DNA of 64,000 bases from Amycolatopsis antarctica (GCF_002262875.1 NZ_NKYE01000001.1:186001-250000), one strand, 5' to 3'. Positions 42,410-57,976 are shown, numbered from the stretch's first letter. The notes: generated by a model not told the origin, from the sequence alone. Numbers and translations: made by a program.

Positions 42410-43168
42410 ATGGGAGTGCTGCGCGGCGAGGTGATCGTCTCGCACGACTGCGTGACGGTCACCGCGGAGTGGCTCAACCTGCGGTTGCCGACACCGTTGA
42501 CGCCGGAACCGTTGTGGCGCAACGACACGGAGCGGGCGACCCTGCACGACCGGGTCCGCGCGGAACTCGACGCCGAAGGCCTGCTCGACGGTGACCGGCC
42601 GAGCGACGCCTTCGCCGAATCGCTGCGCGTGCTCTGCACCGGTGGCACCGAGTTCTTCGCCTACGTCGACACCGCCGAACGCGACTACCGGCTGTTCGCC
42701 GCGGCGAACGGGCGCGACGCCGTGTTCGCCTGCTGGGTGCCCGGCGCGGGCCAGGTGCTGCTGCGCCCCGCCACGCACGACGCACTCGCCGAGGAAGTGG
42801 TCGGCGAACTGCCGGAATGGGTACCGGCCCGCGGCCGGTCGATGTCCGTTCCCGAGGAGGACGTCCCGCGCACACCCGGGGAGCGGCCCGCCCGGCACAT
42901 CGAGTGCCGCAGGCTGCTGTCGCTGTACGAACAGCCCCGGTACGCCGCCGGGCAGCTCCACGCCGGGATCCGCTCCGGCCTCGGCGGCGGCGCCAAACGC
43001 ACCGAGCCGGTGACCTTCATCGACGTCGAGGACGGCCGCTGGCTGACCTACGTCACGGTCGGCCGCGACGGTCACCGCACCATCGTCACCGCTCCCGGTG
43101 GCAGGCAGGTCACCACCGGGAAGCTCTACGAACTCCAGGACCAGTTGCGCGAACGGCGACGAGCGTAG
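42410..43168 (+). CDS. ESX secretion-associated protein, EspG family
   Basis: A 252-residue cytosolic chaperone of the EspG type, which binds PE/PPE-like substrates and delivers them to type VII machinery. Segments such as RGEVIVSHDCVTVTAEWLNL, REYRLFAAA-like DYRLFAAANGRDAVFACWVP, and PVTFIDVEDGRWLTYV ... GRQVTTGKLYELQDQLRERR fit the family. It is the last gene of the cassette; no ESX core (EccA-E, MycP) is in the window. ATG at 42410 follows GAGGGGA. Confidence 0.85.
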   Translation: MGVLRGEVIVSHDCVTVTAEWLNLRLPTPLTPEPLWRNDTERATLHDRVRAELDAEGLLDGDRPSDAFAESLRVLCTGGTEFFAYVDTAERDYRLFAAANGRDAVFACWVPGAGQVLLRPATHDALAEEVVGELPEWVPARGRSMSVPEEDVPRTPGERPARHIECRRLLSLYEQPRYAAGQLHAGIRSGLGGGAKRTEPVTFIDVEDGRWLTYVTVGRDGHRTIVTAPGGRQVTTGKLYELQDQLRERRRA

Positions 43169-43609
43169 GCCGCGAGCCCTTCGGACCCAGGCCGTCCACA
43201 GCCCGGGGCCTCGTGCCCGCCGGCGGGGTGGGCGGCGCTCGAACCGGGCGTGCCGATACGGTGTGCCCTTCTTCCGGGCGAGGCGATCACGGTGGAACGA
43301 TCGGCCAACCGGGCGGGTGGCGTGCGTGGTGTCTTGACTCCCGGACGCCGTGGGGTCACGCTTGTCGGCAAGCGGCACCGCCCATTGCGGGAGGCGGGCC
43401 GAGAGACAGGCGAGTGAGGCTGGGCCCCGTCCGGCGAGCCCCCTCGACAGACGCGGTCTCTGACGCTAGACTGCTTCTTTGCGCTGCCCACTTTCATGCT
43501 GCCCTGACCCGGTGGCTAGGATGGTTGGCACCACCGCACCCCTGACAGCCCGTGTCGTACTTGCCGATGCGGCTGCTCAACCGCTTATTTGTCCCCGGAA
43601 GGACGCATC
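43169..43609. other. Intergenic region upstream of rpoB
   Basis: A 441-bp gap. It holds the rpoB promoter candidate at 43444-43472, a second possible -10 TAGGAT (43517-43522), and a leader of about 130 nt before rpoB. I see no gene in it. Confidence 0.6.
43444..43472 (+). promoter_or_regulatory. rpoB promoter
   Basis: TCGACA (43444-43449), 17-bp spacer, TAGACT (43467-43472): a good vegetative promoter by actinobacterial standards. Transcription would begin near 43479 and leave a 130-nt leader. Confidence 0.65.
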
Positions 43610-47110
<3,501 letters not shown>

Positions 47111-47195
47111 TCGCGACGGAGCGGGGCCTGTAGCGGGCCCCGCTCCCACTCGCCGACTCCTCTAGCCCTCATCAACCCCAAGGGGATGCAACGAC

Positions 47196-51107
<3,912 letters not shown>

Positions 51108-51128
51108 ACACCGACAGCAGTCGGCAAC

Positions 51129-51161
51129 GAGGGCCCCGGGCGCACAGCGTCCGGGGCCCTC
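51129..51161 (+). terminator. Terminator hairpin after rpoC
   Basis: GAGGGCCCCGG (51129-51139) and CCGGGGCCCTC (51151-51161) form a perfect 11-bp stem around an 11-nt loop, 21 bp after the rpoC stop. No T tract. Confidence 0.78.
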
Positions 51162-51180
51162 GTGCGTCCGGCCTCACCAC

Positions 51181-51207
51181 CGAGCGCGTTTAGCGGGCTG
51201 AATGTCG
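51181..51207 (+). repeat. Palindromic intergenic repeat, copy 2
   Basis: CGAGCGCG then TTTAGC-GG-GCTGAA then TGTCG. It is identical to copy 1 (25205-25231, minus strand) except for one A-to-G change that turns an A-T pair into a G-T pair and so keeps the stem in RNA. Confidence 0.8.
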
Positions 51208-51290
51208 TACCGCGCCGTCCAGCGTTGCCGTGCGGCGCCCAGGCCGTCGACGTCGCCCCGCGTGCCGTGGTGGGCCTCCGGGAAGCCCGG

Positions 51291-51317
51291 CGAGTGCGTT
51301 TAGCGGGCTAAATGTCG
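51291..51317 (+). repeat. Palindromic intergenic repeat, copy 3
   Basis: CGAGTGCG then TTTAGC-GG-GCTAAA then TGTCG. One base differs from copy 1, outside the stem. Confidence 0.8.
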
Positions 51318-51440
51318 TCCGGGCTCGATCGGCAGGCACTCTCCACCCGTCCCTGCCTCGTTCGGTGGTCGACCGAGGCGCTCCGGCGAGCGCAGCGTCT
51401 CGGTTCCGGCCGGCTTCGATCGGTGCCCGCGGGCGTCCCG

Positions 51441-51467
51441 GAAGCGCCTTTAGCGGGCTGAATGTCG
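51441..51467 (+). repeat. Palindromic intergenic repeat, copy 4
   Basis: GAAGCGCC then TTTAGC-GG-GCTGAA then TGTCG. The core palindrome is kept (with the same A-to-G change as copy 2); differences lie in the 5' flank. Confidence 0.75.
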
Positions 51468-52445
51468 TGCCGGGGGCGGGGGCGTCCGGGTAGGGAGCCG
51501 TGGTGGTCAGGGCGGGGAGTGGCGAGGATCGAACCAGCGGGTAACCTTCTCGATAGTAGGTAGCGCGGATTCGGTAGGAATGGCCGAAACGGTGCGAAAC
51601 GTTCGCGGACGGGCGCTACTCCATTCGGAACGACGCCCGGAAACGAATCCGGCAGATGTCCGCGTGCCCGTGGTCGATCATGATCAGTTCGTTCACTGCC
51701 GAACGTGCAATTGTTGCGCGACTTCGGACAATCGGGTGTTTTCGACGTAGTCGGGAACCAGTAATAATCGTGCCGAACCTGCCTTCTAATGGCGGTACAG
51801 ATTCTCGATACGCATTCTTGGCGACGGCGGCACCATACGCCCAGGCTTGCCCGCGCGGTCCCGGCCGGCGAACCGCCACCGATACCGGTACGGGCGCCAC
51901 GGGCCCACCGCGCCGACTCCGCAGGCAGCGCTGGTAGGTCGCCGATACGAGGTGAATGGAACCTCAAGCGACGGTCAATTCCCCGCGAACGGAACCGCCC
52001 GAACCCCGGCTGGAACAGTACGTTCAGCGCCACGGATTACGCCATTCGGCCGCGCGAATTCGTGAGCAATGCGTACATGCGTGAACGCACACCGCTACAT
52101 TTGACGTGCTCAGTCATTAACCGACCGCATGGTGGGGCTTTAAGTGAGCCGTTAATGTCGTGGCACGCCCATCAGGCTGGTTTTAGCCTGACTGAGGGGC
52201 TTGGGGCAATTCAGGCTGAAGCACTGGGGAAATTCTAGCTACGCCGTTGAACCATTGAAATCGAACGGATCGCAGTTTCAGGCGGGCCAGCTTGAAACCG
52301 TACTGCATTCCCGTTCGGTTCCGTTCTCATGGGCGACGACTGCCGGAGGCGTTCCGCGTGCGCCAGTTCTCGCACCCGTAGCACCGATGCGAGAAAGCGG
52401 GAACCGGGCCGATCGCCGGGTCCCGCCGAACGAAGGGGCATGCGT

Positions 52446-52455
52446 CGTGATCACG
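52446..52455. promoter_or_regulatory. Palindrome upstream of the ArsR-like gene
   Basis: CGTGATCACG is a perfect 10-bp palindrome 55 bp before the ArsR-like start codon. It is a possible autoregulatory site; this is a position-based guess. Confidence 0.3.
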
Positions 52456-52510
52456 CGAGCCCTCCGTCGTGCTGCGTCATTTCCGGCACTGAGCAGTAAG
52501 GGACCAACCG

Positions 52511-53434
52511 GTGCAGAACATGCAGAGGATCCACTTCACCAGTGACGACCTGGCCCGGACGCGGGTCGTTCCGACCTTGGGCCGCACCGTCGAGACACTG
52601 TTCGCCCTCGAACTGCTCGCCAACGGCGCGGGCGGCACCCTTTTCCAGCAGTGGCGCAAGGCGGTGCACAGCAGGCTCGGCAAGCGCGTCCAGTCGCTGG
52701 CCCCCGCCGACCAGCAGGTCCGTCCGTTCCCCGAACTTCTGTTGCTCGGCAAGCAGACGGCCAAGATCGACGCCCTGCTGCAGGACGGCAACTTCGCCAG
52801 CGAACGGTCCGCGCTCGCCGTCCGCGACTTCTACCGCGTCGCGCTGGCCCCGTACTGGAAGCGGATGCACCAGCACCTCGAGACCGAACGCGAGATCCGC
52901 GGCCGCATCGTGCTCTCCGGCGGAATCGAACGACTGCTGGCCACCCTGCATCCCCGGATGAAGTGGGAGCCGCCCTACCTGTTGGTACCGAGCGAACGTT
53001 CGGAGGACGTCGTACTGGGCGGCAGGGGACTGGTGCTCGCCCCCTCGCTGTTCCTCAGCGGCTGCCCCCGCACCATCGCGAATCCCGGCGGCGACTTCGG
53101 TACCCCGGCACTGGTCTACCCCGCGCCGCCGGACCGTTCGCAGACCGACGCCCTGTGGAACGTCGCCGCTGCCGAGGACCGCTCGCTCGGCGCCCTCGTC
53201 GGCCGCACCCGCGCCGCCATGCTCGAAGCGCTCACCGACAGCCGCGCGTCGATCGAGCTCAGCAGGCTTCTGGAGATATCGTCCGCCGCCGTCAGCCAGC
53301 ACACGTCTATCCTGCGCAACGCCGGGCTGATCCGATCGCAGCGCAACGTCAACACCGTCTTCCACACCCTCACCCCGCTCGGCGTCGCACTGCTCCGCGG
53401 CTACCAGCAGGAGCGCAGACTCGCGGCATCGTGA
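52511..53434 (+). CDS. ArsR-like winged-helix regulator (large, N-terminally extended)
   Basis: A 307-residue regulator of the group with a long N-terminal domain and an ArsR-type winged helix at the C-terminus (about 235-300: GRTRAAMLEALTDSRASIEL, SRLLEISSAAVSQHTSILRN, AGLIRSQRNVNTVFHTLTPL-G). The N-terminal domain (LEVETLFALELLAN-like ETLFALELLANGAGG, RVALAPYWKRMHQHLE) is common to actinomycete ArsR/DUF5937 regulators. GTG at 52511 follows TAAGGGA. The stop overlaps the thioesterase start (GTGA), which implies a shared role. Confidence 0.82.
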   Translation: MQNMQRIHFTSDDLARTRVVPTLGRTVETLFALELLANGAGGTLFQQWRKAVHSRLGKRVQSLAPADQQVRPFPELLLLGKQTAKIDALLQDGNFASERSALAVRDFYRVALAPYWKRMHQHLETEREIRGRIVLSGGIERLLATLHPRMKWEPPYLLVPSERSEDVVLGGRGLVLAPSLFLSGCPRTIANPGGDFGTPALVYPAPPDRSQTDALWNVAAAEDRSLGALVGRTRAAMLEALTDSRASIELSRLLEISSAAVSQHTSILRNAGLIRSQRNVNTVFHTLTPLGVALLRGYQQERRLAAS

Positions 53435-54210
53435 CCGATCGCCGCCGCAGCGAAAGAGACACCACCATCGACGCAACGAACACGACCCAGCGCTGGCTAC
53501 GTGGCTACGCGGGCGACACGACGTCACCGCGCCGGCTCGTCTGCTTCCCGTACGCGGGCGGAACCGCGCAGGGTTTCCGGCCGTGGGCGAAGTACCTGCC
53601 CGCCGATGTGCACCTGCTCGCGGTGCAGTACCCGGGGCGCCAGGACCGCATCGACGACGCGTGCCTCGTCCAGATGGACGAGCTCGTCGAGCAGGTCATG
53701 GAGGCCCTGCGCCCGCTCGCCGACCGCCCGTTGACCCTCTTCGGACACAGCATGGGCGCCTCCGTCGCGTACGAGGTCGCCGTGCGGCTGGAACGGGAGA
53801 ACGCCGACCTCGCCACCCTCCACGTCTCCGGTCACGGCCCGCCGCACCTGCAGGCCCCAGGCGACCTGCACCGCCGTGGCGACGCCGCGATCCTGGACGA
53901 CGTCCGGCGGCTCAATCCGGCGGCCACGGAGGTGCTGGCGGACCCGGACGTTCTCGATTTCGTGCTGCCCGCCATCCGTGCCGACTACGAACTGGTGGAG
54001 ACCTACCGCCGCGCCGAACCGCCGCGGCTGTCCGTGCCGATCGTCGCCTACGGCGGCACCGAGGACCCGGTCGTCGACGAACAGGGCCTGCGTGGCTGGG
54101 AAAGCCTCACCAGCGGCCCGTTCGAGCAGCGCATGTTCCCGGGGGCGCACTTCTTCCTCCTGCAGGACGAACGGACGGTGGTCACCGACCTCGCCGGCCG
54201 GATGGGCTGA
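53431..54210 (+). CDS. Type II thioesterase (RifR/GrsT family), orphan
   Basis: A 259-residue alpha/beta hydrolase that removes misprimed or stalled acyl groups from carrier proteins of polyketide synthases and peptide synthetases. RLVCFPYAGGTAQGFRPWAK opens the domain; nucleophile S107 lies in FGHSMGA, Asp 212 in GGTEDP, and His 240 in PGAHFFLL. GTG at 53431 overlaps the regulator stop (GTGA). No synthase is in the window, so it serves a distant cluster or acts as a general housekeeper. A terminator follows. Confidence 0.9.
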   Translation: MTDRRRSERDTTIDATNTTQRWLRGYAGDTTSPRRLVCFPYAGGTAQGFRPWAKYLPADVHLLAVQYPGRQDRIDDACLVQMDELVEQVMEALRPLADRPLTLFGHSMGASVAYEVAVRLERENADLATLHVSGHGPPHLQAPGDLHRRGDAAILDDVRRLNPAATEVLADPDVLDFVLPAIRADYELVETYRRAEPPRLSVPIVAYGGTEDPVVDEQGLRGWESLTSGPFEQRMFPGAHFFLLQDERTVVTDLAGRMG

Positions 54211-54227
54211 CCCGCCGCGAACCGGGG

Positions 54228-54275
54228 CCCGGACCGCGCGAGCATCAGTGCTGGGCGCTGCTCACGCGGTCCGGG
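54228..54275. terminator. Terminator hairpin after the thioesterase
   Basis: CCCGGACCGCG (54228-54238) and CGCGGTCCGGG (54265-54275) form a perfect 11-bp stem with an internal AGCA / TGCT extension. No T tract. Confidence 0.7.
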
Positions 54276-54483
54276 CGTGGAGCGCGTCACCCGCGGCTGG
54301 GGTCCGGTTCGGGTGGCGCGCCGACCTCGAGGAGCTGGGAATCCCCGACGTCCTGCACCCAGCGTATGGACGCCCATCGGCGCCGACCATCCAGCGAGGC
54401 CCCGGCCCGGGGTAGAGCTGACTGCCCTACCGCGGTCGCCTCCGGTCGAGGTGGTGCGCTGAAAGCCTTGCGTCCCAGGCGAA

Positions 54484-55305
54484 TCAGCCGGACGCCGTCG
54501 CCTCGACGCCGATCCGGTCGAGCAGTGCCGCGAGAGCGTCCAGCCTGCCCGGCAGGGTTTCCGCCGCCACCGGTTTCCCGTCCACCGCGTAGAAGTAACC
54601 GTGGTCGAAGGCCAGCAGGCACTGCAGGTCCGTCTTGTTCTCCACCAGCCAGCGCAAGGTCGACGGGGTCAGTACCCGGGCGGCGAACGCCGGATCCTCG
54701 GTGTACGCGACCACGTGCGCCCCGATCTCCTCCGGCAGCTCGACCTCCTGCCAGGACGAGGCCGAGGGCACCGGCTCGCGCAGCTCCAGATCGAACGCGC
54801 TCTGCCGCGGATCCCTTACTCGGCCCGGAAATCCGAGCGCACGGATGACGGCCGGATCCAGCACCGGTGCCAGCTTCAACCCAGGGGTCGTGCCGGTCCG
54901 CGTCTCCACGATGTGCTCGACGTCCTCGTAGGCGGAGTTATGCGGGCCCGACCTGAGAATCGACCCCTCGCACACCCGCAGCCGCCACCTGCCGTGAGGA
55001 ATCTCCGCGGCGAAGCGGAACTCCGGCTCGCGATGGGGAACCCGGAGCGAGCCGAGGAAGCCCGAGTGGTGGTAGAGATGCAGAAACGGACGCCTGCGCC
55101 CGGCTGAGCCCGGCCACGACCGGGCCGGATCCGCGGTGAATTCGCCGCCGAGCCGCTCGGTCAGCAACCGGACCCTTTCCCGGCGGACCGCCTCGCCCCC
55201 GCGCTTGCGCCTGCGCGCCCGGACGAGGAAGAACGCGGGAATCCCGAACACCACCGAGAGCAGCAGGCCGAAGCGGATGAAGATCTCTACCGTGTCGCTG
55301 TCCAC
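54484..55305 (-). CDS. Hypothetical membrane-anchored protein of the ESX-type cassette
   Basis: A 273-residue protein: one N-terminal helix (IFIRFGLLLSVVFGIPAFFL), a basic stretch, then a soluble domain of about 225 residues (FLHLYHHSGFLGSLRVPHRE, PVLDPAVIRALGFPGRV, NKTDLQCLLAFDHGYFYAVD). No family recognised. It is the last gene of a four-gene operon after a YbaB-like protein, an EspC-like substrate and a WXG protein, 30 bp after the WXG stop. An immunity or chaperone role is possible but unproven. Confidence 0.6.
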   Translation of the reverse strand: MDSDTVEIFIRFGLLLSVVFGIPAFFLVRARRRKRGGEAVRRERVRLLTERLGGEFTADPARSWPGSAGRRRPFLHLYHHSGFLGSLRVPHREPEFRFAAEIPHGRWRLRVCEGSILRSGPHNSAYEDVEHIVETRTGTTPGLKLAPVLDPAVIRALGFPGRVRDPRQSAFDLELREPVPSASSWQEVELPEEIGAHVVAYTEDPAFAARVLTPSTLRWLVENKTDLQCLLAFDHGYFYAVDGKPVAAETLPGRLDALAALLDRIGVEATASG

Positions 55306-55335
55306 TGATTCCTTCCGGTGCCGTGCACGCCGGCG

Positions 55336-56397
55336 TCAGAAGTCGAGCTTGTCCTTGGTCTCGTCCACGGACTGACCGTCGCCGGTGGCCGCGTACTCGC
55401 CGGCCTTGCGTGCGTTTTCCAGGTGCCCCATGGGCTTGCCGGGCATCACCGGCGGGCCTACTGCCGGGTCGGTGCCGATGCCGATCTGCGATTTCGCCTG
55501 ATCCGTGACGACGCCGGCCATCCGCGAGCCGAAACCGTCGTTGATCCGGCCGGCCATACCGGGCAGCGCCTGACCGTTCGTGCCCATCTTCGCGATGATG
55601 TCCTTGGTCTTGCCGAAGATGACCTTGAATTGGTCGATCAGCTCCTTGATCTGGTCGAGCACCTTCTGCAGCTTGCTCACCTGCTTGGTGGCCTTCGTCG
55701 CGGTGCCCGCGGCCTTCGCCGGCGTCGCCGCTCCCGCCGCCGCCGTCGAGGCCCCGGCCGTCGGAATCGCCGCCGCCAGAGCCGGCACCCAGATCATGAT
55801 CAGCCAGGTGATCAGCTCGGTCAGCAGGGCCTTGATGAACTCCTCGATGACGGTCATCAGCATGCTGCACGCCTGCAGCAGCGTCGCGATGTCACCGGCC
55901 TGGTCGGCGGTCCCGGTGATCCCGCCGGAGAACTCGGCCAGCCTGCCCGCGGCGGCCTCGGCCGCACCGCCCTCCCACTGCGCGAGCGAATTCTGCGCCT
56001 GCTCGTTGAACTGCGCGGCGAACTGCTCCATCCCGCGGCCGATGTTGTTGAAGCTCTCCGCCGCCGCGGCGAGAGCCGGCCCGTCACCGCTGACGAAGTG
56101 GATCGCGTCCTGCAGCGGGTCGCACACCGCGAGCAGGAAGTTCAGTCCCTGGCCGACGAGCCAGCCGATCGGGTCCGTGGCGATGCTCATCGCCGTCTCC
56201 GCGCAGGACTGGATCAGGTTCGTCGTCTCGGACATCACGCCGCTCAGCCCGGTGGCCGTCGAGCCCTCCTTGATGGCCTGGCTCGTGCCCGCGTCGTACA
56301 CCTTCACGGCGCTGCCGACGATCGGGATCGCGTTGACGACCTTCTTCCCGGTGCCGTCCTCCTGCTTGAGCGCGATGTCGCCCAGCGGATCGCTCAT
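55336..56397 (-). CDS. WXG-like type VII secretion protein
   Basis: A 353-residue protein. Helices flank the turn QWEGGAAEAAAGRLAEF (W-E-G near residues 140-145), as in WXG100-type substrates, preceded by ESFNNIGRGMEQFAAQFNEQ. One or two membrane-like segments follow (LITWLIMIWVPALAAAIPTA), then a coiled region (LQKVLDQIKELIDQFKVIFG) and a soluble C-terminus. No toxin motif is visible. It lies between the EspC-like gene and a membrane protein in the same operon. Confidence 0.7.
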   Translation of the reverse strand: MSDPLGDIALKQEDGTGKKVVNAIPIVGSAVKVYDAGTSQAIKEGSTATGLSGVMSETTNLIQSCAETAMSIATDPIGWLVGQGLNFLLAVCDPLQDAIHFVSGDGPALAAAAESFNNIGRGMEQFAAQFNEQAQNSLAQWEGGAAEAAAGRLAEFSGGITGTADQAGDIATLLQACSMLMTVIEEFIKALLTELITWLIMIWVPALAAAIPTAGASTAAAGAATPAKAAGTATKATKQVSKLQKVLDQIKELIDQFKVIFGKTKDIIAKMGTNGQALPGMAGRINDGFGSRMAGVVTDQAKSQIGIGTDPAVGPPVMPGKPMGHLENARKAGEYAATGDGQSVDETKDKLDF

Positions 56398-56422
56398 GTC
56401 CGTGCCCCTCGCTCGTTCTCGT

Positions 56423-56758
56423 TCACCTGGGAGCGTCGCCGCTGTTCTCCAGCTGCCCCATCACTTCGTTCCAGTTGCGGCAGTTGTCGTTCTCGGTGCT
56501 GTCGTAGAACTCGCCGGCCGTGCGGACCTTGTCCGAGGCGGACTGCAGGCCGTCCTCCATCTGCTTGAGCAGATCGTTCAGGTCGCCGAGCATGTCGGTG
56601 TACATGTGCTTGACGAAGATGCCGACGATGCCCCAGGACTCGTCGCCGACGTCCGCCTGGCCGACCTTGTCCTTGACGCCCGCCACCGCGGTCTTGTTCT
56701 CGGCGAGCAGGTCCGAGTAGGCGTACAGCCTCGAGGTGTCGACCTGGTAGCCGCCCAT
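56423..56758 (-). CDS. EspC/DUF2580-like ESX substrate
   Basis: A 111-residue helical-hairpin protein. YQVDTSRLYAYSDLLAENKT is typical of EspC/DUF2580; the turn reads ESWGIVG and the second helix ends in EFYDSTEND, giving the type VII export signal YxxxE (YDSTE). Likely exported by an ESX system encoded elsewhere. ATG at 56758 overlaps the YbaB-like stop (ATGA). Confidence 0.78.
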   Translation of the reverse strand: MGGYQVDTSRLYAYSDLLAENKTAVAGVKDKVGQADVGDESWGIVGIFVKHMYTDMLGDLNDLLKQMEDGLQSASDKVRTAGEFYDSTENDNCRNWNEVMGQLENSGDAPR

Positions 56759-57324
56759 CAGTGATCCCCTCGGTCGTCGAACAGGTTCTTCAGGAACTCA
56801 TCGCCCTGCGAACCACCCGTCGCGGGTGGCGGCGCCGGTGCGTCCTCGGCCCGTGCCATGAACGATTGCGCCGAGTAGTCCTCGGGTTCGCCCTCGTTCA
56901 CCGCCCGCCGCGGCGTCTCCTGCTCCACCTTCGACCGCAGTTCCTCGACGCTGGTTCCCAGCACTTCGGCCTGGGTCTCGAGGACCTGCTCGGTGAGACC
57001 GAGGCTGCCACCCATGTGCTGGTCGACGACCACCGCCTGTTTCCGTGCCGATTCGGCCACCGCTTCCCGCAGGGTGGCCATCAGGGTGTTCGCGAGCGCG
57101 CGGCCGTCCTGCCGCATCGCGCCGTCGGCGATACGGATGTCCGTGACGGAGCCGCCCGGCCCGGCGACGACGGTCACCGTCCGGTCCGGTGAGGTCGCCG
57201 TGGCCTCGAGCGCACCGATCTCGGCCTGCATCTGGCCGATGCTGGCGAACTGATCGTCCACCCGCTGGATCTTCGACTGGAACCGCTCGAACTGTGCGAC
57301 GAGCCGCTCGAACTCCGCTGACAC
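56758..57324 (-). CDS. YbaB/EbfC-like nucleoid-associated protein
   Basis: A 188-residue protein with a YbaB/EbfC domain over residues 1-105 (ERFQSKIQRVDDQFASIGQM, TVTVVAGPGGSVTDIRIADG, QDGRALANTLMATLREAVAE) and an acidic extension. Such longer YbaB paralogues sit at the head of ESX substrate operons in actinomycetes. The partner is unknown. GTG at 57324 follows GAGGAGGAAG. Confidence 0.78.
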   Translation of the reverse strand: MSAEFERLVAQFERFQSKIQRVDDQFASIGQMQAEIGALEATATSPDRTVTVVAGPGGSVTDIRIADGAMRQDGRALANTLMATLREAVAESARKQAVVVDQHMGGSLGLTEQVLETQAEVLGTSVEELRSKVEQETPRRAVNEGEPEDYSAQSFMARAEDAPAPPPATGGSQGDEFLKNLFDDRGDH

Positions 57325-57482
57325 GCTTCCTCCTCGGCGTCGCCGCCTGAACTGGTGGTTTCCCGGTGCGAGTGAACATCATGGACGATCGGTACCCGTT
57401 CCGTGCGCACCTCGGTCGAGATGCCCCCGATCAGGCCGGTACCGTGCCTCCCCGGTTCACCAAGCGGTACGAGGAGGGCGTT

Positions 57483-57644
57483 GTGGACACCGACAGGACC
57501 ACCGTCACGGACGGCCCGACGGGTGAGGAGGTGAGCACCGGGCGCCGCGCGGCACCCGAGGGCGCGCCGGTCCACCCGCTGATCGACCTCTCGCGGGATC
57601 CGAATCCCGGTCGTCCCAATCACGCGAAGGCCGACGAGGACTGA
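57483..57644 (+). CDS. Small hypothetical protein
   Basis: A 53-residue ORF (VDTDRTTVTDGPTGEEVSTG, then HPLIDLSRDPNPGRPNHAK). GTG at 57483 follows GAGGAGGG, which favours translation; the frame is open upstream to 57366. Acidic and polar, with no recognised family. It is divergent from the YbaB-like gene. Confidence 0.4.
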   Translation: MDTDRTTVTDGPTGEEVSTGRRAAPEGAPVHPLIDLSRDPNPGRPNHAKADED

Positions 57645-57771
57645 CCCGACCGGGCTCTGACCAGGCGGAACGTGGGGCGCGGGTGTGTAAGGCACCCGCA
57701 CCTCCGCGTTGCCGCCACCTGTGCTTCGGGACGGGGTAAGGTGGCGGTTCGGTCGTCTTCAGACCCCCCAA

Positions 57772-57800
57772 TTGGCCGCCTTCCGGGCGGCGGGTATCTT
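57772..57800 (+). promoter_or_regulatory. str operon (rpsL) promoter
   Basis: TTGGCC (57772-57777), 17-bp spacer, TATCTT (57795-57800). Transcription would begin near 57807, about 210 nt before the rpsL start. Confidence 0.62.
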
Positions 57801-57947
57801 TGACGACCGTGCCCGGCAGGCGTCGGGCCGCTCCGCGTGCCATTCGGTAAAGGTGGGGTACTTCGGTATCCAGCTGACGTCCGGTGCGAAGCGGAGTTCC
57901 ACGGATATCCCGCTGGGAAAGTTACCGGGTCGCGTAGATCTAGACGC

Positions 57948-57976
57948 GGCGCGACACGCCCGACCGCGGGGGCCGG
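57948..57976 (+). promoter_or_regulatory. Leader motif shared by rpsL and rpsJ, copy A
   Basis: GGCGCGACACGCCCGACCGC followed by GGGGGCCGG. It agrees with 62663-62691 at 27 of 29 positions, the first 21 without change. It ends 39 bp before the rpsL start. Confidence 0.7.

Larger units (their letters stand above)
51162..52510. other. Gene-poor region between rpoC and the ArsR-like regulator
   Basis: About 1.35 kb without a convincing gene. It opens with three palindromic repeats (51181-51467) and then becomes visibly less GC-rich. Features seen in the latter part are a hairpin TCAGGCT / AGCCTGA (52172-52178 / 52185-52191), an 11-bp stem with one mismatch (52397-52407 / 52416-52426), and the palindrome CGTGATCACG (52446-52455). 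ORFs here (such as 51789-52238) have no recognisable product and unconvincing composition. Confidence 0.55.

Noticed and set aside
51789-52238. 149-codon ORF after rpoC
   Set aside because: No recognisable domain, no good ribosome site, and base composition without codon-position bias.
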